Positions 16,474 to 28,131 of a stretch of DNA of 64,000 nucleotides are shown here, piece after piece (the first letter of the stretch is position 1; each line of letters starts with the position of its first letter). Position numbers and translations under genes: made by a program. Under the pieces are notes generated by a model. It was not told the origin of the DNA and did not search any database. It worked only from the letters and a program-made list of their open reading frames with translations. This DNA is from Hyphomicrobiales bacterium (GTDB lineage Bacteria > Pseudomonadota > Alphaproteobacteria > Rhizobiales > Rhizobiaceae): assembly GCA_900473045.1 (NCBI GenBank), contig UCKS01000056.1, forward strand, positions 1 through 64,000, written 5' to 3'.

Positions 16474-17877
16474 GTGGAGAATCAGGTGAGCAGCATCTCG
16501 GCGGAGGCTGGCGACGAGCCAAAGGTATCGCGCGCCGGCCTTGGCGGCTGGATGCTGTTCGACTGGGCGGCACAGCCGTTCTTCACCGTGATCATCACCT
16601 TCATCTTCGGCCCTTATTTCGTGTCCCGGCTCACCGATGACCCGGCTCACGGCCAGGCGATGTGGGGCTATACCCTGACCATCTCCGGCATCGTCATCGC
16701 GGTGCTGTCGCCGGTACTCGGATCGATTGCCGACCAGACAGGTGCGCGAAAACCCTGGATCGCCTTCTTCGCCGTCATCAAGATCGTCTCCTTGGCGCTG
16801 CTGTGGTTTGCCGTGCCGGGATCGTCGCTGATCTATCCCTTCATCTTCATCATCCTGGCCTCGATCGCTGCGGAATTCTCGATCGTTTTCAACGATTCGA
16901 TGATGCCGCGGCTGGTCGGCGAAAAGGAGATCGGCCGGATTTCCAACATCGCCTGGGGGCTTGGCTATCTCGGCGGCATGATCGTGCTGATCGCGGTCGT
17001 GACGTTGCTCGCCGGAAGCCCGGAATCCGGCAAAACACTTCTCGGAATGGACCCGCTGTTCGGGCTTGATCCCGCGACCGGCGCCGACGCACGCGTGACT
17101 GGGCCGATCTCGGCCATCTGGTATCTGGTGTTCATCCTGCCGATGTTCCTGTTTACCCCGGATGCCCGCAAGGCGGCCATGCCAGCCGCAACTGCGGTGC
17201 GTAGCGGCATTGCAGAACTGCGCCACACGATTGGAGAACTGCGGCAGCGCTCCGGCATTCTGCGCTTTCTGATCGCCCGGATGATCTTTCAGGATGGGGT
17301 CAACGGTCTCCTGGCACTGGGCGGCACGTTCGCGGCCAGCATGTTTGCCTGGCAAACCGTCGAGCTTGGCGTCTACGGCATCATCCTCAATGTCGTGGCC
17401 ATCGGCGGATGCCTCTATGCCAGCCGGCTGGATGCGAAACTCGGCTCAAAGGTGATCGTCACCGCCAGCCTGATATGCCTGACCATCGCCACCCTCGGTA
17501 TCGTCTCGACCGGGCCCGGCTATACGTTGTTCGGCCTGCTTCCGCTACCGACGACCGATTCCGGCGGGCTTTTCGGCACCGCCGCCGAGAAAGCCTACAT
17601 CGTCTTCGGCCTTCTGGTCGGCATTGCGTTCGGCCCGGTCCAGGCCTCCTCCCGCTCCTATATGGCCCGCAGCGTGAGTGCCGACGAGGCAGGCCGCTAT
17701 TTCGGCATCTATGCGCTATCGGGGCGCGCCACGACGTTCATGGCCCCAGCAGCCGTCGCCACCATTACCCTGATGACCGGATCCGCGCGCATCGGCATGA
17801 TGGCACTGGTGGTCTTCCTGGCTGTCGGCCTGCTGATCCTGCTCCGCACGCCTTATCCGGCGAATAGACCCGCATAA
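16474..17877 (+). CDS. MFS transporter, UMF1 (Atg22-like) family
   Basis: A 467-residue membrane protein with about 12 helices. GGWMLFDWAAQPFFTVI near the N-terminus, the FNDSMMPRLV stretch, and GPVQASSRSYMAR in the C-terminal half fit the UMF1/Atg22-like branch of the major facilitator superfamily, for which the substrate is generally unknown (amino acids have been suggested for distant eukaryotic relatives). It follows the NAD-GDH gene by 31 bases on the same strand, so co-transcription is likely. It uses GTG at 16474 with GGGAAG upstream and ends at a strong terminator. Confidence 0.85.
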   Translation: MENQVSSISAEAGDEPKVSRAGLGGWMLFDWAAQPFFTVIITFIFGPYFVSRLTDDPAHGQAMWGYTLTISGIVIAVLSPVLGSIADQTGARKPWIAFFAVIKIVSLALLWFAVPGSSLIYPFIFIILASIAAEFSIVFNDSMMPRLVGEKEIGRISNIAWGLGYLGGMIVLIAVVTLLAGSPESGKTLLGMDPLFGLDPATGADARVTGPISAIWYLVFILPMFLFTPDARKAAMPAATAVRSGIAELRHTIGELRQRSGILRFLIARMIFQDGVNGLLALGGTFAASMFAWQTVELGVYGIILNVVAIGGCLYASRLDAKLGSKVIVTASLICLTIATLGIVSTGPGYTLFGLLPLPTTDSGGLFGTAAEKAYIVFGLLVGIAFGPVQASSRSYMARSVSADEAGRYFGIYALSGRATTFMAPAAVATITLMTGSARIGMMALVVFLAVGLLILLRTPYPANRPA

Positions 17878-17903
17878 AAAACCCGCCAGAGAGGCGGGTT
17901 TCT
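17878..17903. terminator. bidirectional terminator between the MFS gene and purH
   Basis: AAACCCGCC AGAGA GGCGGGTTT, 9-bp stem. On the minus strand it is followed by a T run, making it a good purH terminator; it also closes the plus-strand MFS gene. Confidence 0.85.
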
Positions 17904-17926
17904 GATTGATCGGTATAGGCTTGGCA

Positions 17927-19540
17927 TCAATGCCGGAAATGGCGCATGCCGGTAAACACCATGGCAACGCCTGCCGCGTCGGCAGCGGCGATGACTTCCG
18001 GGTCGCGCATCGAGCCGCCCGGCTGGATGACGGCAGTGGCGCCGGCGGCGATCATCGACAGAAGGCCATCAGCGAACGGCAGGAAAGCTTCCGAAGCGAC
18101 GGCCGACCCACGAGTGAGCGGCGCGGCAAGACCGAGCGCCTTGGCGGCTTCTTCGGCTTTCAGCGCTGCGATGCGGGCTGAATCGACGCGGCTCATCTGA
18201 CCCGCACCGATGCCGACGGTCTGGCCATCCTTGGCATAGACGACAGCGTTGGACTTCACGTGTTTTGCCACCTTGAAGGCGAACTTCATGTCTTCCAGCT
18301 CCTGCGCTGTCGGTGCCCGCTTGGTGACGATCTTGAGATCGAGGTCCTCGACCATGCCATTGTCACGCGTCTGCACCAGAAGGCCGCCGGCAACTGTTTT
18401 TGCCGTCAGGCCCGGTATGCGCGGATCGGGCAGGGCGCCGGTGATCAGGAGGCGCAGGTTCGGCTTGGCGGCGATCACGACCTTGGCGATATCGCTGACC
18501 GACGGGGCGATGATGACTTCGGTGAACAGCTTGACGATTTCTTCAGCCGTCCCGCCGTCCAACTCCTGATTCAGCGCAATGATACCGCCGAAGGCGGAGG
18601 TGGAATCGCAGGCAAGCGCACGCTCATAGGCTTCGAGCAAGGTGGCGCCGGTGGCGACGCCGCAGGGATTGGCATGCTTGATGATGGCGACGGCGGGTAA
18701 TGTCGCCGCCGGGAACTCGGCGACCAGCTCGAAGGCGGCATCGGTGTCGTTGATATTGTTGTAGGAGAGCTGCTTGCCCTGCAGCAGGGTCGCAGTCGCA
18801 ACGCCCGGGCGGTTCTCGCCGGTGATGTAGAACCCGGCTTTCTGATGCGGGTTTTCGCCGTAGCGCATCTCTTCCTTCAGGACACCGCCAATGGTGCGGT
18901 GAAGCGGCATCGGCGTGTCCAGCACCTCGGCAAACCAGCCGGAAATGGCGGTATCGTAGGCGGCCGTGCGGGCATAGGCCTTGGCGGCCATCTTCTGGCG
19001 GAAGGCGAAGGAAGTCGCGGCACCGGTCCCAAGTTCGGCCAGAAGTGCGGTATAGTCCGATGCGTCGGTGATGACGGTGACATAGGCGTGGTTCTTGGCC
19101 GAGGCGCGGATCATCGCCGGGCCACCGATATCGATATTCTCGACCGTCGTCGGGTAATCGCCGCCCTTGGCGCGGACATCCTCGAACGGATAGAGATTGA
19201 TGACGGCCAGATCAATGCCGGTAATGCCATGCGTCACCATCGCCTGAACATGGTCCTCATCGTCGCGGATCGCCAGAAGGCCACCATGCACGCCCGGATG
19301 CAGGGTCTTTACCCGGCCATCCATGACTTCCGGAAAACCGGTAATTTCTGATACGTCGGTGACCGGCAGACCGGCATCGGCGAGCGCCTTGTGGGTGCCG
19401 CCAGTCGAGACCAGGTGGACGCCCTTTTCATGCAGCGCGCGCGCCAGCTCGACGATGCCGGTCTTGTCGGAGACGGAGAGCAGGGCGGTACGGACGGTGA
19501 CGTGATCCGGGGCGGGAATCTTCTTGGAGGCGACAGCCAT
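17927..19540 (-). CDS. purH: bifunctional AICAR transformylase/IMP cyclohydrolase
   Basis: A 537-residue enzyme catalysing the last two steps of IMP synthesis. The N-terminal cyclohydrolase domain starts [18 protein letters not shown] and contains [16 protein letters not shown]; the C-terminal transformylase carries the catalytic KHANPCG motif at about 286-292. I start at ATG 19540, which is 7 bases after AAGGAG; an ATG one codon earlier is possible. On its strand it follows the heparinase-like gene by about 130 bases, an arrangement (rsmB, heparinase II/III, purH) I recall from other Rhizobiaceae. Confidence 0.97.
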   Translation of the reverse strand: MAVASKKIPAPDHVTVRTALLSVSDKTGIVELARALHEKGVHLVSTGGTHKALADAGLPVTDVSEITGFPEVMDGRVKTLHPGVHGGLLAIRDDEDHVQAMVTHGITGIDLAVINLYPFEDVRAKGGDYPTTVENIDIGGPAMIRASAKNHAYVTVITDASDYTALLAELGTGAATSFAFRQKMAAKAYARTAAYDTAISGWFAEVLDTPMPLHRTIGGVLKEEMRYGENPHQKAGFYITGENRPGVATATLLQGKQLSYNNINDTDAAFELVAEFPAATLPAVAIIKHANPCGVATGATLLEAYERALACDSTSAFGGIIALNQELDGGTAEEIVKLFTEVIIAPSVSDIAKVVIAAKPNLRLLITGALPDPRIPGLTAKTVAGGLLVQTRDNGMVEDLDLKIVTKRAPTAQELEDMKFAFKVAKHVKSNAVVYAKDGQTVGIGAGQMSRVDSARIAALKAEEAAKALGLAAPLTRGSAVASEAFLPFADGLLSMIAAGATAVIQPGGSMRDPEVIAAADAAGVAMVFTGMRHFRH

Positions 19541-19666
19541 CATCAAGCTCCTTGGTAGACGCCGGATATCGGGAGGGTCTTCCGGCCAATGTCCGCCTGC
19601 CGTTACCACAGCTTTCCGTATGAAGAAACCGCAGTGACGGCGGCGAGCCGCCGAACGGCGCGATTG

Positions 19667-21352
19667 TCATGCTTCGCGTGAAAAAATCCACTGGATTTCC
19701 GGCTGGGAAGCCACCGTGAAGGTCACCGCCAACTGCGACGATTTCCGCACGCCGGAGGAATCGGCAAAGAAAATGTCTTCCTCGACCCCGACCTCGGCAT
19801 CACGGCAGGTAAACAGCCAGACTTCGCCGTCTGGAGCGCTCAAATAGACTTCATGGACGCTGTGCTGCCGGATAGCGATCGATGGATGAATATGAAACCG
19901 CGCCACAGCCACGGCACCATTGGTTTGCGCCGGTTCCGCGCCATCCGGCTGAAACAGCCTGTCGCGGCCCCGCACCGCATTGGCCTGACCGTTGACGCTG
20001 ATATCGCGCTCGTGCAGCAGGCCGAAAGCCTGGGCATACCCATCATGGCTGGCAATGACGGCATCCGGCTGGCCGGCACGTTCCTCGCGGCGGACAGCGA
20101 CCTTGGAAACACCACCGGTGACGATGGGACCGAGAAAACCGGATTGCGACAGGCGCGAGGACGAGCGATCATTGATCGTCACGGTCGAATGCGCCGCCGT
20201 CGAACGCGCCAACTGGCGGAAGCGCTCGCCGGCAAACTTCGGTGATCCGGAATTGATGACGAACCGGTGGCGGCCGGACGACATTTCGAACGACAGGCAG
20301 CCAGCATGGGCCGTGCGCGACAATTCCGGCGACAGCGGTTTTCCGGTATCGATGATGACAACGACGTTGTTGTGCGCCAACCGTTCATACTGGAGATGCG
20401 GCAGCGCCTTGAACGGCGCACCGGCGGTCTCATCATAGCGCAGCACGGCCATCAATTCGTTGGCAAGTGTCGATGTGGCGCCATTGAACAAAGCCAGCTC
20501 CCCTCCCTCGTGGCGGAAGAACCGCAGGGCTGGATACATCCGGTCGATGCACGGGATCAGCTTGGCCGGCACCTCATGGCCCAGATTGACATAGGTCTGG
20601 CGCAACGGCAGCAGATCGATCAGCAATTCCAGGCCGGTGCGCGGATTGCGCGAGCTGTGCCCGCCATCGGGGAGAATTTGCCGGTCGAGTTCCCGATCAA
20701 GATTGCGGGCAGCCTTGCGGATCGTCGCTTCAGACGCCGGCATCGCCACGGAGGCCATGGCCAGCGCAATCCGCGCCCGCAACCGTGCTTCCCCGTCGCA
20801 GGTCGTGTCGGTGATATGGCGCAGATAGCGCACCTGGAAGGCAAGGCTTTTCAGGAATCGCCGATAGAAGACATGCTCCGCATTGCGCAAGATGATCGGC
20901 GAATGTGAGAGCCACGCAATCAGGCGTTGAGAAATGACATCCGCTTCCCAGGCAATACCGCCGATATAGCGCCCATGTGTGACGATCCAGTCATTGACGA
21001 TATGGCGCAGATGCACAAATGCGTCGTCCTCCTTGACAGTCCGCATATGCCGGACCCAGCCGAAGGAATGCAATCTTACGGCGAATTCATGCGACGGCAG
21101 ATCCATCTCGAAGGGTGATTCATCCCCTGCTTCAAGCACGCGGCCAGCCAAAGGGAAGCGGCCCTGCAGGATTTCCTGCGCGACGAAGGGATCAATGGCG
21201 CGCAGGTCCGTTGGTGCGACGATCAGACGATCCGGTGTCTTTCCGGTAAATCGGAACGCGGTGTTGCGCCCCAAGGCAAGACGGCGCGAGAATCGGCGCC
21301 AGCCCTCACGCGCATACAGATAGAGAAGCCTTTGACGGTCTGAAATCTGCAT
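19667..21352 (-). CDS. heparinase II/III-like protein
   Basis: A 561-residue protein with the layout of heparinase II/III-family proteins: an alpha-helical N-terminal half (WVRHMRT...WIVTHGRYIGGIAWEADVISQRLIAWL) and a beta-rich C-terminal half with the conserved HAGCLSFEMSSGRHRFVINSG and ARSTAAHSTVTIND. Family lyases cleave uronic-acid polysaccharides; the form common near rsmB/purH in Rhizobiales has no demonstrated substrate that I know of. I see no signal peptide, so a periplasmic role is not assured. The ribosome site for ATG 21352 is weak. Confidence 0.85.
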   Translation of the reverse strand: MQISDRQRLLYLYAREGWRRFSRRLALGRNTAFRFTGKTPDRLIVAPTDLRAIDPFVAQEILQGRFPLAGRVLEAGDESPFEMDLPSHEFAVRLHSFGWVRHMRTVKEDDAFVHLRHIVNDWIVTHGRYIGGIAWEADVISQRLIAWLSHSPIILRNAEHVFYRRFLKSLAFQVRYLRHITDTTCDGEARLRARIALAMASVAMPASEATIRKAARNLDRELDRQILPDGGHSSRNPRTGLELLIDLLPLRQTYVNLGHEVPAKLIPCIDRMYPALRFFRHEGGELALFNGATSTLANELMAVLRYDETAGAPFKALPHLQYERLAHNNVVVIIDTGKPLSPELSRTAHAGCLSFEMSSGRHRFVINSGSPKFAGERFRQLARSTAAHSTVTINDRSSSRLSQSGFLGPIVTGGVSKVAVRREERAGQPDAVIASHDGYAQAFGLLHERDISVNGQANAVRGRDRLFQPDGAEPAQTNGAVAVARFHIHPSIAIRQHSVHEVYLSAPDGEVWLFTCRDAEVGVEEDIFFADSSGVRKSSQLAVTFTVASQPEIQWIFSREA

Positions 21353-21510
21353 TTTCGACGCTTTCGCGTCTCCCTACTCCCGAACGAAGACATGCGGCGT
21401 TAAAAACCGGAATGACTGCTGTCCGTATCAGATACTAACAGGACACGATCGCGCCTGAAAACTCGTTAAACTTTTATGAATCGTGCCCATTATGTTTAGG
21501 CAAACGCACA

Positions 21511-21532
21511 GGGAGCGTCAATTGACGCTCCC
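21511..21532. terminator. perfect 22-base palindrome after rsmB
   Basis: GGGAGCGTCAATTGACGCTCCC is perfectly self-complementary, and the flanks GCAC/GTGC extend the symmetry. It lies about 26 bases past the rsmB stop, before the heparinase-like gene. There is no T run, so it may be a terminator of the GC-rich type or a protein-binding site. Confidence 0.5.
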
Positions 21533-21557
21533 CACGTGCCTGTTGACAGAGATGTCG

Positions 21558-22976
21558 TTAAATCTTGCGACGCAGGACGACGGCATAGAAACCGTCGAGA
21601 CCACCGGCAAAACCATCCTGCGGATCGATCATCGCCGGTGTGGTGCGGAATTCGCCGAGCGGCGTCACCGCATTTTCAAGTCCGGGCCAGTCCGCCGAAT
21701 TGATCGCCACCCGTTCGCAATGTCCGTCGGCCAGAACACGCTCGGTGACGACTTCACCTTCGCGCGCATCAAGCGAGCAGTTGGAAAAGACCACAAGACC
21801 GCCGGGCTTCACCAGCGTCAATGCATGGCGCAGCAGCTTTTCCTGAAGGATGGCGAGCTTTTCGATATCTTCCGGACCTTTGGTCCACAGGACGTCGGGA
21901 TGACGGCGAATTGTGCCGGTCGAGGAGCAGGGGGCATCCAGCAGCGCGGCATCGAACAACTCTTCGGTGCTGAAATCGGCCATGTTGATTTCCTGGGTCA
22001 CCGCTTCCAGCCCAAGCCGGGCCAGATTGCCCTGGAGCCGCTTGAGGCGGCTTGCCGACTGGTCGAGTGCCGTCACCTCGGCCCCCGCGAGAATGAGCTG
22101 CGCCGTCTTGCCACCGGGTGCAGCGCAGAGATCGATGACGCGTTTGCCAGTGAGGGAACCGAAAAGCTTGGCGGGGAGGGCGGCAGCGGCATCCTGTACC
22201 CACCATTCGCCATCATCGAACCCTTCAAGCGAAGGCACTGCACCTGAAAATCCGGCAAGGCGGATGGAACCGGTCGGCAGCAGGCGGCCATTCAGCCGCT
22301 CCGCCCAGCTTTCGGGATTGGATTTGACCGTCAGGTCGATAGCGGCCGGGGTCAAGAGCGCGGCGGCGATGCGGGCCGCTTCGTCCGCACCGTAATAGGT
22401 GACCAGCCTCTTGTGGAACCAGGCGGGAATAGCCGGGATTTTTTCGCCGACATTGTCCAGCAGATCCTGCTTTTCACGGGACATCCGGCGCAGCACGGCA
22501 TTGACGAGGCTGGCAAAGCGCTTGTTGCGCGGATCGATCTGCGCCTGCTCGACAGCCAGATCGACGGCAGAATGATCGGGAATATCGAGATAGAGGATCT
22601 GGGCGGCGGCCACCGTCAACACATGATCAAGGGCGCGAGCGCCTTCCGGCAGCGGGTTTTGCAACAGCGAGCCGATCATCGCTTCGATGCGCGGCAATTG
22701 CCGCAGCGCCGAATTCAGGATCGCCCGAACAAGAGCGCGGTCAGCCTCGTTCAGCTCCCGGTAGACCGGATTGCCATTGCCTGCATCCAGCATTCCATCC
22801 AGCGAGGTCTTGCGATCAACGACGGCGGCGAGCATCTTGGCAGCCGCCTGCCGGGCCCGGATTCCGGGCTTGTCGCTGCGTTCAAAGGCCGGGTTTTCGG
22901 CGGATTGACCACGCGACCGGGCGGGGCGGCTGTTTCGTTTCGGAGGCGAATCGTTTTTATTATCGTCGGACGTCAA
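21558..22976 (-). CDS. rsmB: 16S rRNA (cytosine-967-C5)-methyltransferase
   Basis: A 472-residue enzyme. A basic, low-complexity N-terminus (1-40) is followed by a NusB-like RNA-binding domain (about 40-180) and a Rossmann methyltransferase domain with the SAM motif CAAPGGK (284-290). The two cysteines of m5C methyltransferases are in DAPCSSTG (Cys350) and SNCSLD (Cys400). It methylates C967 of 16S rRNA using S-adenosylmethionine. Its start overlaps the htpX stop by 4 bases, so htpX-rsmB is an operon. The exact target base is inferred from family membership. Confidence 0.93.
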   Translation of the reverse strand: MTSDDNKNDSPPKRNSRPARSRGQSAENPAFERSDKPGIRARQAAAKMLAAVVDRKTSLDGMLDAGNGNPVYRELNEADRALVRAILNSALRQLPRIEAMIGSLLQNPLPEGARALDHVLTVAAAQILYLDIPDHSAVDLAVEQAQIDPRNKRFASLVNAVLRRMSREKQDLLDNVGEKIPAIPAWFHKRLVTYYGADEAARIAAALLTPAAIDLTVKSNPESWAERLNGRLLPTGSIRLAGFSGAVPSLEGFDDGEWWVQDAAAALPAKLFGSLTGKRVIDLCAAPGGKTAQLILAGAEVTALDQSASRLKRLQGNLARLGLEAVTQEINMADFSTEELFDAALLDAPCSSTGTIRRHPDVLWTKGPEDIEKLAILQEKLLRHALTLVKPGGLVVFSNCSLDAREGEVVTERVLADGHCERVAINSADWPGLENAVTPLGEFRTTPAMIDPQDGFAGGLDGFYAVVLRRKI

Positions 22977-23932
22977 GACCAGGGACCTTTCGGTGGTTCG
23001 GAACCACCGCGACCCCAGCCTGTCGGCGGCACGGAGCGCGATTTGTGACCGGGATTATCAGCCCTGACCGGCGGCGTCGAGGCCGGTTGCATCTCTTGCG
23101 CCATCTGCTGCAGTGCCGCGATACGATTTTCCGTTGCCGGATGGGTCGAAAACAGGTTGTCCATGCGTTGGCCCGACAACGGATTGATGATGAACATGTG
23201 TGCCGTCGCGGGGTTGCGCTCCGCCTGATCGTTTGGCACCTGATGGGCGAAATTGGAAATCTTGGCCAGCGCAGACGCCAGCGCCAGTGGTTTGCCGCAG
23301 ATTTCCGCACCGCGCCGGTCGGCCGAATACTCGCGTGTCCGGCTGATCGCCATCTGGACGATACCAGCCGCCAGGGGCGCGACGATCATTGCCACCAGCG
23401 TGCCGATGACGCCGAGCGGATTGTTGTTTTCACGATTACCGCCAAAGAAGAAGGCAAAGTTACCGAGCATCGATATCGCACCCGCAAGCGTCGCGGTCAG
23501 GGTCATCGTCAGCGTGTCACGGTTTTGCACATGGGCGAGTTCATGCGCCATGACACCGGCGACTTCATCATAGGACAGCGCATTCAGAAGCCCGGTGGAG
23601 GCCGCGACTGCCGCATTTTCCGGATTACGGCCCGTGGCAAAGGCATTGGGCTGCGGGTTATCGATGACATAGACCTTGGGCATCGGCAGTCCGGCATTGG
23701 CGGCCATGTCGCGAACGATGCCGTAATATTCCGGGGCCGTGCGCTCGTCAACCTGCTGTGCGCGGTACATGCGCAGCACCATGCTGTCGGAGTTCCAATA
23801 GGAAAAGACATTCATGCCGGCGGCAATGACCAGAGCGATCATCATGCCGCCTTTGCCGCCGATAAGAAAACCGACCGCCATGAACAATGCGGTCATGAAG
23901 GCCAGAAGCATCGCGGTTCGCATCAGGTTCAT
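22973..23932 (-). CDS. htpX: HtpX membrane zinc metalloprotease
   Basis: A 319-residue M48-family protease of the inner membrane, involved in quality control of membrane proteins. Two N-terminal hydrophobic segments (5-45), the zinc motif HELAH at 130-134, a second hydrophobic pair ([16 protein letters not shown] and [17 protein letters not shown]) and the third zinc ligand in [12 protein letters not shown] are visible. The tail after about 285 is proline/glycine-rich. It is first in the htpX-rsmB operon. A parS-like site lies in its 5' leader, 26 bases before the start. Confidence 0.94.
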   Translation of the reverse strand: MNLMRTAMLLAFMTALFMAVGFLIGGKGGMMIALVIAAGMNVFSYWNSDSMVLRMYRAQQVDERTAPEYYGIVRDMAANAGLPMPKVYVIDNPQPNAFATGRNPENAAVAASTGLLNALSYDEVAGVMAHELAHVQNRDTLTMTLTATLAGAISMLGNFAFFFGGNRENNNPLGVIGTLVAMIVAPLAAGIVQMAISRTREYSADRRGAEICGKPLALASALAKISNFAHQVPNDQAERNPATAHMFIINPLSGQRMDNLFSTHPATENRIAALQQMAQEMQPASTPPVRADNPGHKSRSVPPTGWGRGGSEPPKGPWS

Positions 23933-23957
23933 CAGTCACGTCTCCAAAATTTGCCGA

Positions 23958-23973
23958 TGTTTCACGTGAATCA
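23958..23973. promoter_or_regulatory. parS-like ParB-binding site 1
   Basis: TGTTTCACGTGAATCA matches the general bacterial parS consensus TGTTTCACGTGAAACA at 15 of 16 positions. It lies in the non-coding gap between htpX and the DUF1674 gene, about 21 kb from the predicted origin. Confidence 0.65.
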
Positions 23974-24050
23974 TGGGTTTCGCTTGAACAAAGGTTTCCT
24001 ATATGATGGGGACATTAGGCGCATTCTTCAACTTTTTCGTGGAAATTCGC

Positions 24051-24251
24051 ATGCAGAACGATAACGACAATTTGGCTGTCGAACCACGCAAGCCGCTCTC
24101 ACCGGCGGCAAAACGGGCGCTCGCCGAAGCTGAGGAACGCCGCAAGACGCATAAGCCCATTGAATTACCGGAGGAACTGGGCGGGCGCGGCGGTGCCGAA
24201 CCTTCGCGTTTCGGCGACTGGGAAATTAACGGCCGGGCGATCGATTTTTAA
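24051..24251 (+). CDS. DUF1674 protein, probable succinate dehydrogenase assembly factor 4 homologue
   Basis: A 66-residue soluble protein. The C-terminal signature GGRGGAEPSRFGDWEINGRA and final DF are diagnostic of DUF1674/SDHAF4. In eukaryotes Sdh8/SDHAF4 binds the flavinylated SdhA subunit before assembly of succinate dehydrogenase; a similar role here is inference. The N-terminal half is charged and probably flexible. I chose ATG 24051 (MQNDNDN) with GGAA upstream; the frame starts 16 codons earlier with hydrophobic residues that are not part of the family. Its stop leads directly into the nuclease gene. Confidence 0.8.
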   Translation: MQNDNDNLAVEPRKPLSPAAKRALAEAEERRKTHKPIELPEELGGRGGAEPSRFGDWEINGRAIDF

Positions 24252-24301
24252 GGAAATAATTCCTGTTGAAATTGCGTCTGGAACGGTATATTTTCCTATT
24301 T

Positions 24302-24772
24302 ATGATGCCTCCCCCGATCCCACTGACGATCGTCGCCCTTGCAGCGTTTTTGTTGACCGCTTCTTCGCATGCGGCCGAATCCGGCAAACGAATCGAAATC
24401 GCCGGGCCAGTGACGGCAGATGTTATCCGCGTCATCGATGGAGACACGATCCTGGTGGCGGCAAAACCCTGGCCTCAGCAGACGATGGAAGTCTATGTGC
24501 GGCTGCGTGGCATCGATGCGCCGGAGCTGAAATCAGCCTGCGCAGCCACACGCGATGCCGGTCAGCAGGCACGGGAAGCACTTGCCAGCCTGACCAACAT
24601 CCAGGGCGAAATACAGCTGACGCATATTTCCGGCGACAAATATTTTGGCCGGGTCGTGGCCGATATCAGCCTTTCAGACGGGCGGAATCCGGCTCAGGAG
24701 ATGCTGCTGGCGGGTTACGTCTCGCCTTATGACGGTGGGCGCAAGGCAAAGGACTGTGCGTCGTTATGGTGA
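24302..24772 (+). CDS. exported thermonuclease-like (SNase) protein
   Basis: A 156-residue protein with a signal peptide (MMPPPIPLTIVALAAFLLTA, likely cleaved after SSHA) and a staphylococcal-nuclease fold: VIRVIDGDTI, YVRLRGIDAPE and the YFGRVVADI segment. In the classic enzyme, Arg, Glu and Arg catalyse phosphodiester cleavage with Ca2+; RLRGIDAPEL and GDKYFGR supply equivalents, so activity is plausible. The start is uncertain: TTG at 24266 lies about 10 bases after AAGGAA and would lengthen the N-terminus by 12 residues. It likely forms an operon with the DUF1674 gene. Confidence 0.75.
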   Translation: MMPPPIPLTIVALAAFLLTASSHAAESGKRIEIAGPVTADVIRVIDGDTILVAAKPWPQQTMEVYVRLRGIDAPELKSACAATRDAGQQAREALASLTNIQGEIQLTHISGDKYFGRVVADISLSDGRNPAQEMLLAGYVSPYDGGRKAKDCASLW

Positions 24773-24793
24773 ATTGTCGGGTTTAGGCTTCCT

Positions 24794-24916
24794 CTTCTCC
24801 CCGGCGGGGAGAAGTGCTGAGCGAATGCGAGGCGATGAGGCGGCGGCACGGTACATTACGAGTGCTTGGCCCCTTCATCCGACCCTTCGGGCCACCTTCT
24901 CCCCGCCGGGGAGAAG
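24794..24916. repeat. mosaic element bounded by two near-identical palindromes
   Basis: CTTCTCCCCGGCGGGGAGAAG (24794-24814) and CTTCTCCCCGCCGGGGAGAAG (24896-24916) bracket about 80 bases containing CCCTTCATCCGACCCTTCGG. This is the layout of a widespread rhizobial intergenic mosaic element, distinct from the 1.8/3.8 kb repeat. It fills the space between the convergent nuclease gene and acs and may act as a terminator for both. Confidence 0.7.
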
Positions 24917-24942
24917 AGAGAACATACAGGCCTTCCAGCGTT

Positions 24943-26892
<1,950 letters not shown>

Positions 26893-27053
26893 GATGATCT
26901 CCTCCCTGCGCAGGCAGTTTCAGGCGGCACATCTCCTCGTGCTCGCCCGCTTCGGGCGCCATACATATCAGGTCAAGGCACGGCGTCCATTAGACAAAAG
27001 GTCATTTCTTCAAGAAGAATTGCATTTCTGAGAGGACGAGGGTATAGAGGCGC

Positions 27054-27070
27054 TAATTTCCCGGAAATTA
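27054..27070. promoter_or_regulatory. 17-base palindrome upstream of trcR
   Basis: TAATTTCC C GGAAATTA is a perfect dyad in the acs/trcR intergenic gap, 57 bases before the trcR start. This is a good candidate operator; no specific regulator is recognised. Confidence 0.45.
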
Positions 27071-27127
27071 AGTGGTTACACCCCACGGCCCGCGACACCG
27101 GCGCGGACGGACAGAAGGACTATATCC

Positions 27128-27826
27128 ATGGCTCAACAACTGCTTATGCCCAAAGCGACGGCCGTATGGCTTGTTGACAACACTGCCCTGTCGTTCGAAC
27201 AGATCGCCACGTTCTGCAAGCTGCACCCGCTGGAAGTCAAGGCGATCGCCGACGGCGAATCCGCGCAGGGCATCAAGGGCCTCGACCCGATCGCCACCGG
27301 CCAGCTGTCGCGCGACGAGATCGCTCGCGCCGAAGGCAATCCGAACCACAAGCTGAAGATTTCCGAACCGAAGGTTCGCGTCCCCGACAGCAAGCGCAAG
27401 GGCCCGCGCTACACCCCGGTTTCCAAGCGCCAGGACCGCCCGAACGCCATTCTGTGGCTGGTGCGCAATCATGCAGAACTGAAGGATGCCCAGATCTCGC
27501 GTCTCGTCGGCACCACCAAGTCGACGATCGAGCAGATCCGCGAGCGCACCCACTGGAATTCGACCAACCTGACGGCGATGGACCCGGTCACGCTCGGCCT
27601 GTGCACCCAGATCGACCTCGACCTGGAAGTCGAACGCGCCAACAAGGGCCGTCCGCTGCCGACGGCCGCCGAACTCGGCGCGACGCTGGAAGCCTCGAAG
27701 GAAACGGAAAAGCTGCCCTTCTCCTACGAGCGCGAAGAAGAAAAAGAAATCGACGCCGACGCGGTCTTCTCCAAGCTCAAGGCCCTCAAGTCCGACCGCA
27801 AGGACGAGGACGACGATCAGTATTGA
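27128..27826 (+). CDS. trcR: cell-cycle transcriptional regulator TrcR (DUF1013)
   Basis: A 232-residue soluble protein of the alphaproteobacterial DUF1013 family, for which the name TrcR, cell-cycle transcriptional regulator, is in use. The first 65 residues (MPKATAVWLVDNTALSFEQI, then KLHPLEVKAIADGE) and the RPNAILWLVRNHAELKDAQISRLVGTTKSTI segment (about 100-130) look like two helix-turn-helix-type domains. The C-terminal tail is strongly acidic (ending DRKDEDDDQY), preceded by a basic stretch. It is monocistronic, with a palindrome upstream and a strong terminator downstream. Confidence 0.85.
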   Translation: MAQQLLMPKATAVWLVDNTALSFEQIATFCKLHPLEVKAIADGESAQGIKGLDPIATGQLSRDEIARAEGNPNHKLKISEPKVRVPDSKRKGPRYTPVSKRQDRPNAILWLVRNHAELKDAQISRLVGTTKSTIEQIRERTHWNSTNLTAMDPVTLGLCTQIDLDLEVERANKGRPLPTAAELGATLEASKETEKLPFSYEREEEKEIDADAVFSKLKALKSDRKDEDDDQY

Positions 27827-27852
27827 TCGGACGGTATCGTTTCGAATGCCAG

Positions 27853-27882
27853 AAACCCGGATCGGCTGATCCGGGTTTTTTT
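27853..27882 (+). terminator. trcR terminator
   Basis: AAACCCGGATC GGCT GATCCGGGTTT, an 11-bp stem followed by T. A second perfect hairpin (GCCGGCGCTCA, one-base loop, TGAGCGCCGGC) follows at 27890-27912. The remainder of the 305-base gap to 28131 shows no gene. Confidence 0.9.
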
Positions 27883-28131
27883 GTTTTGTGCCGGCGCTCA
27901 TTGAGCGCCGGCGACGCGTTTTGCCGGTTAAAGCGGCAATCTGCCTGGGGAACTCTCAAACAGATCCGGCAACCATCGCCGGCGTTGTTCTGCCCGGCCA
28001 TATATGCGGGCTTGCGATCAATTCAGCGATCAGGAAGGATAAACGAGCACGAATCTTGCTTCGCTCGAAACATCGGTCTGCTCCGCCATCTGGCAAATCG
28101 TTTCTTTTCACGCCAATTCCAGGAATCCCGC

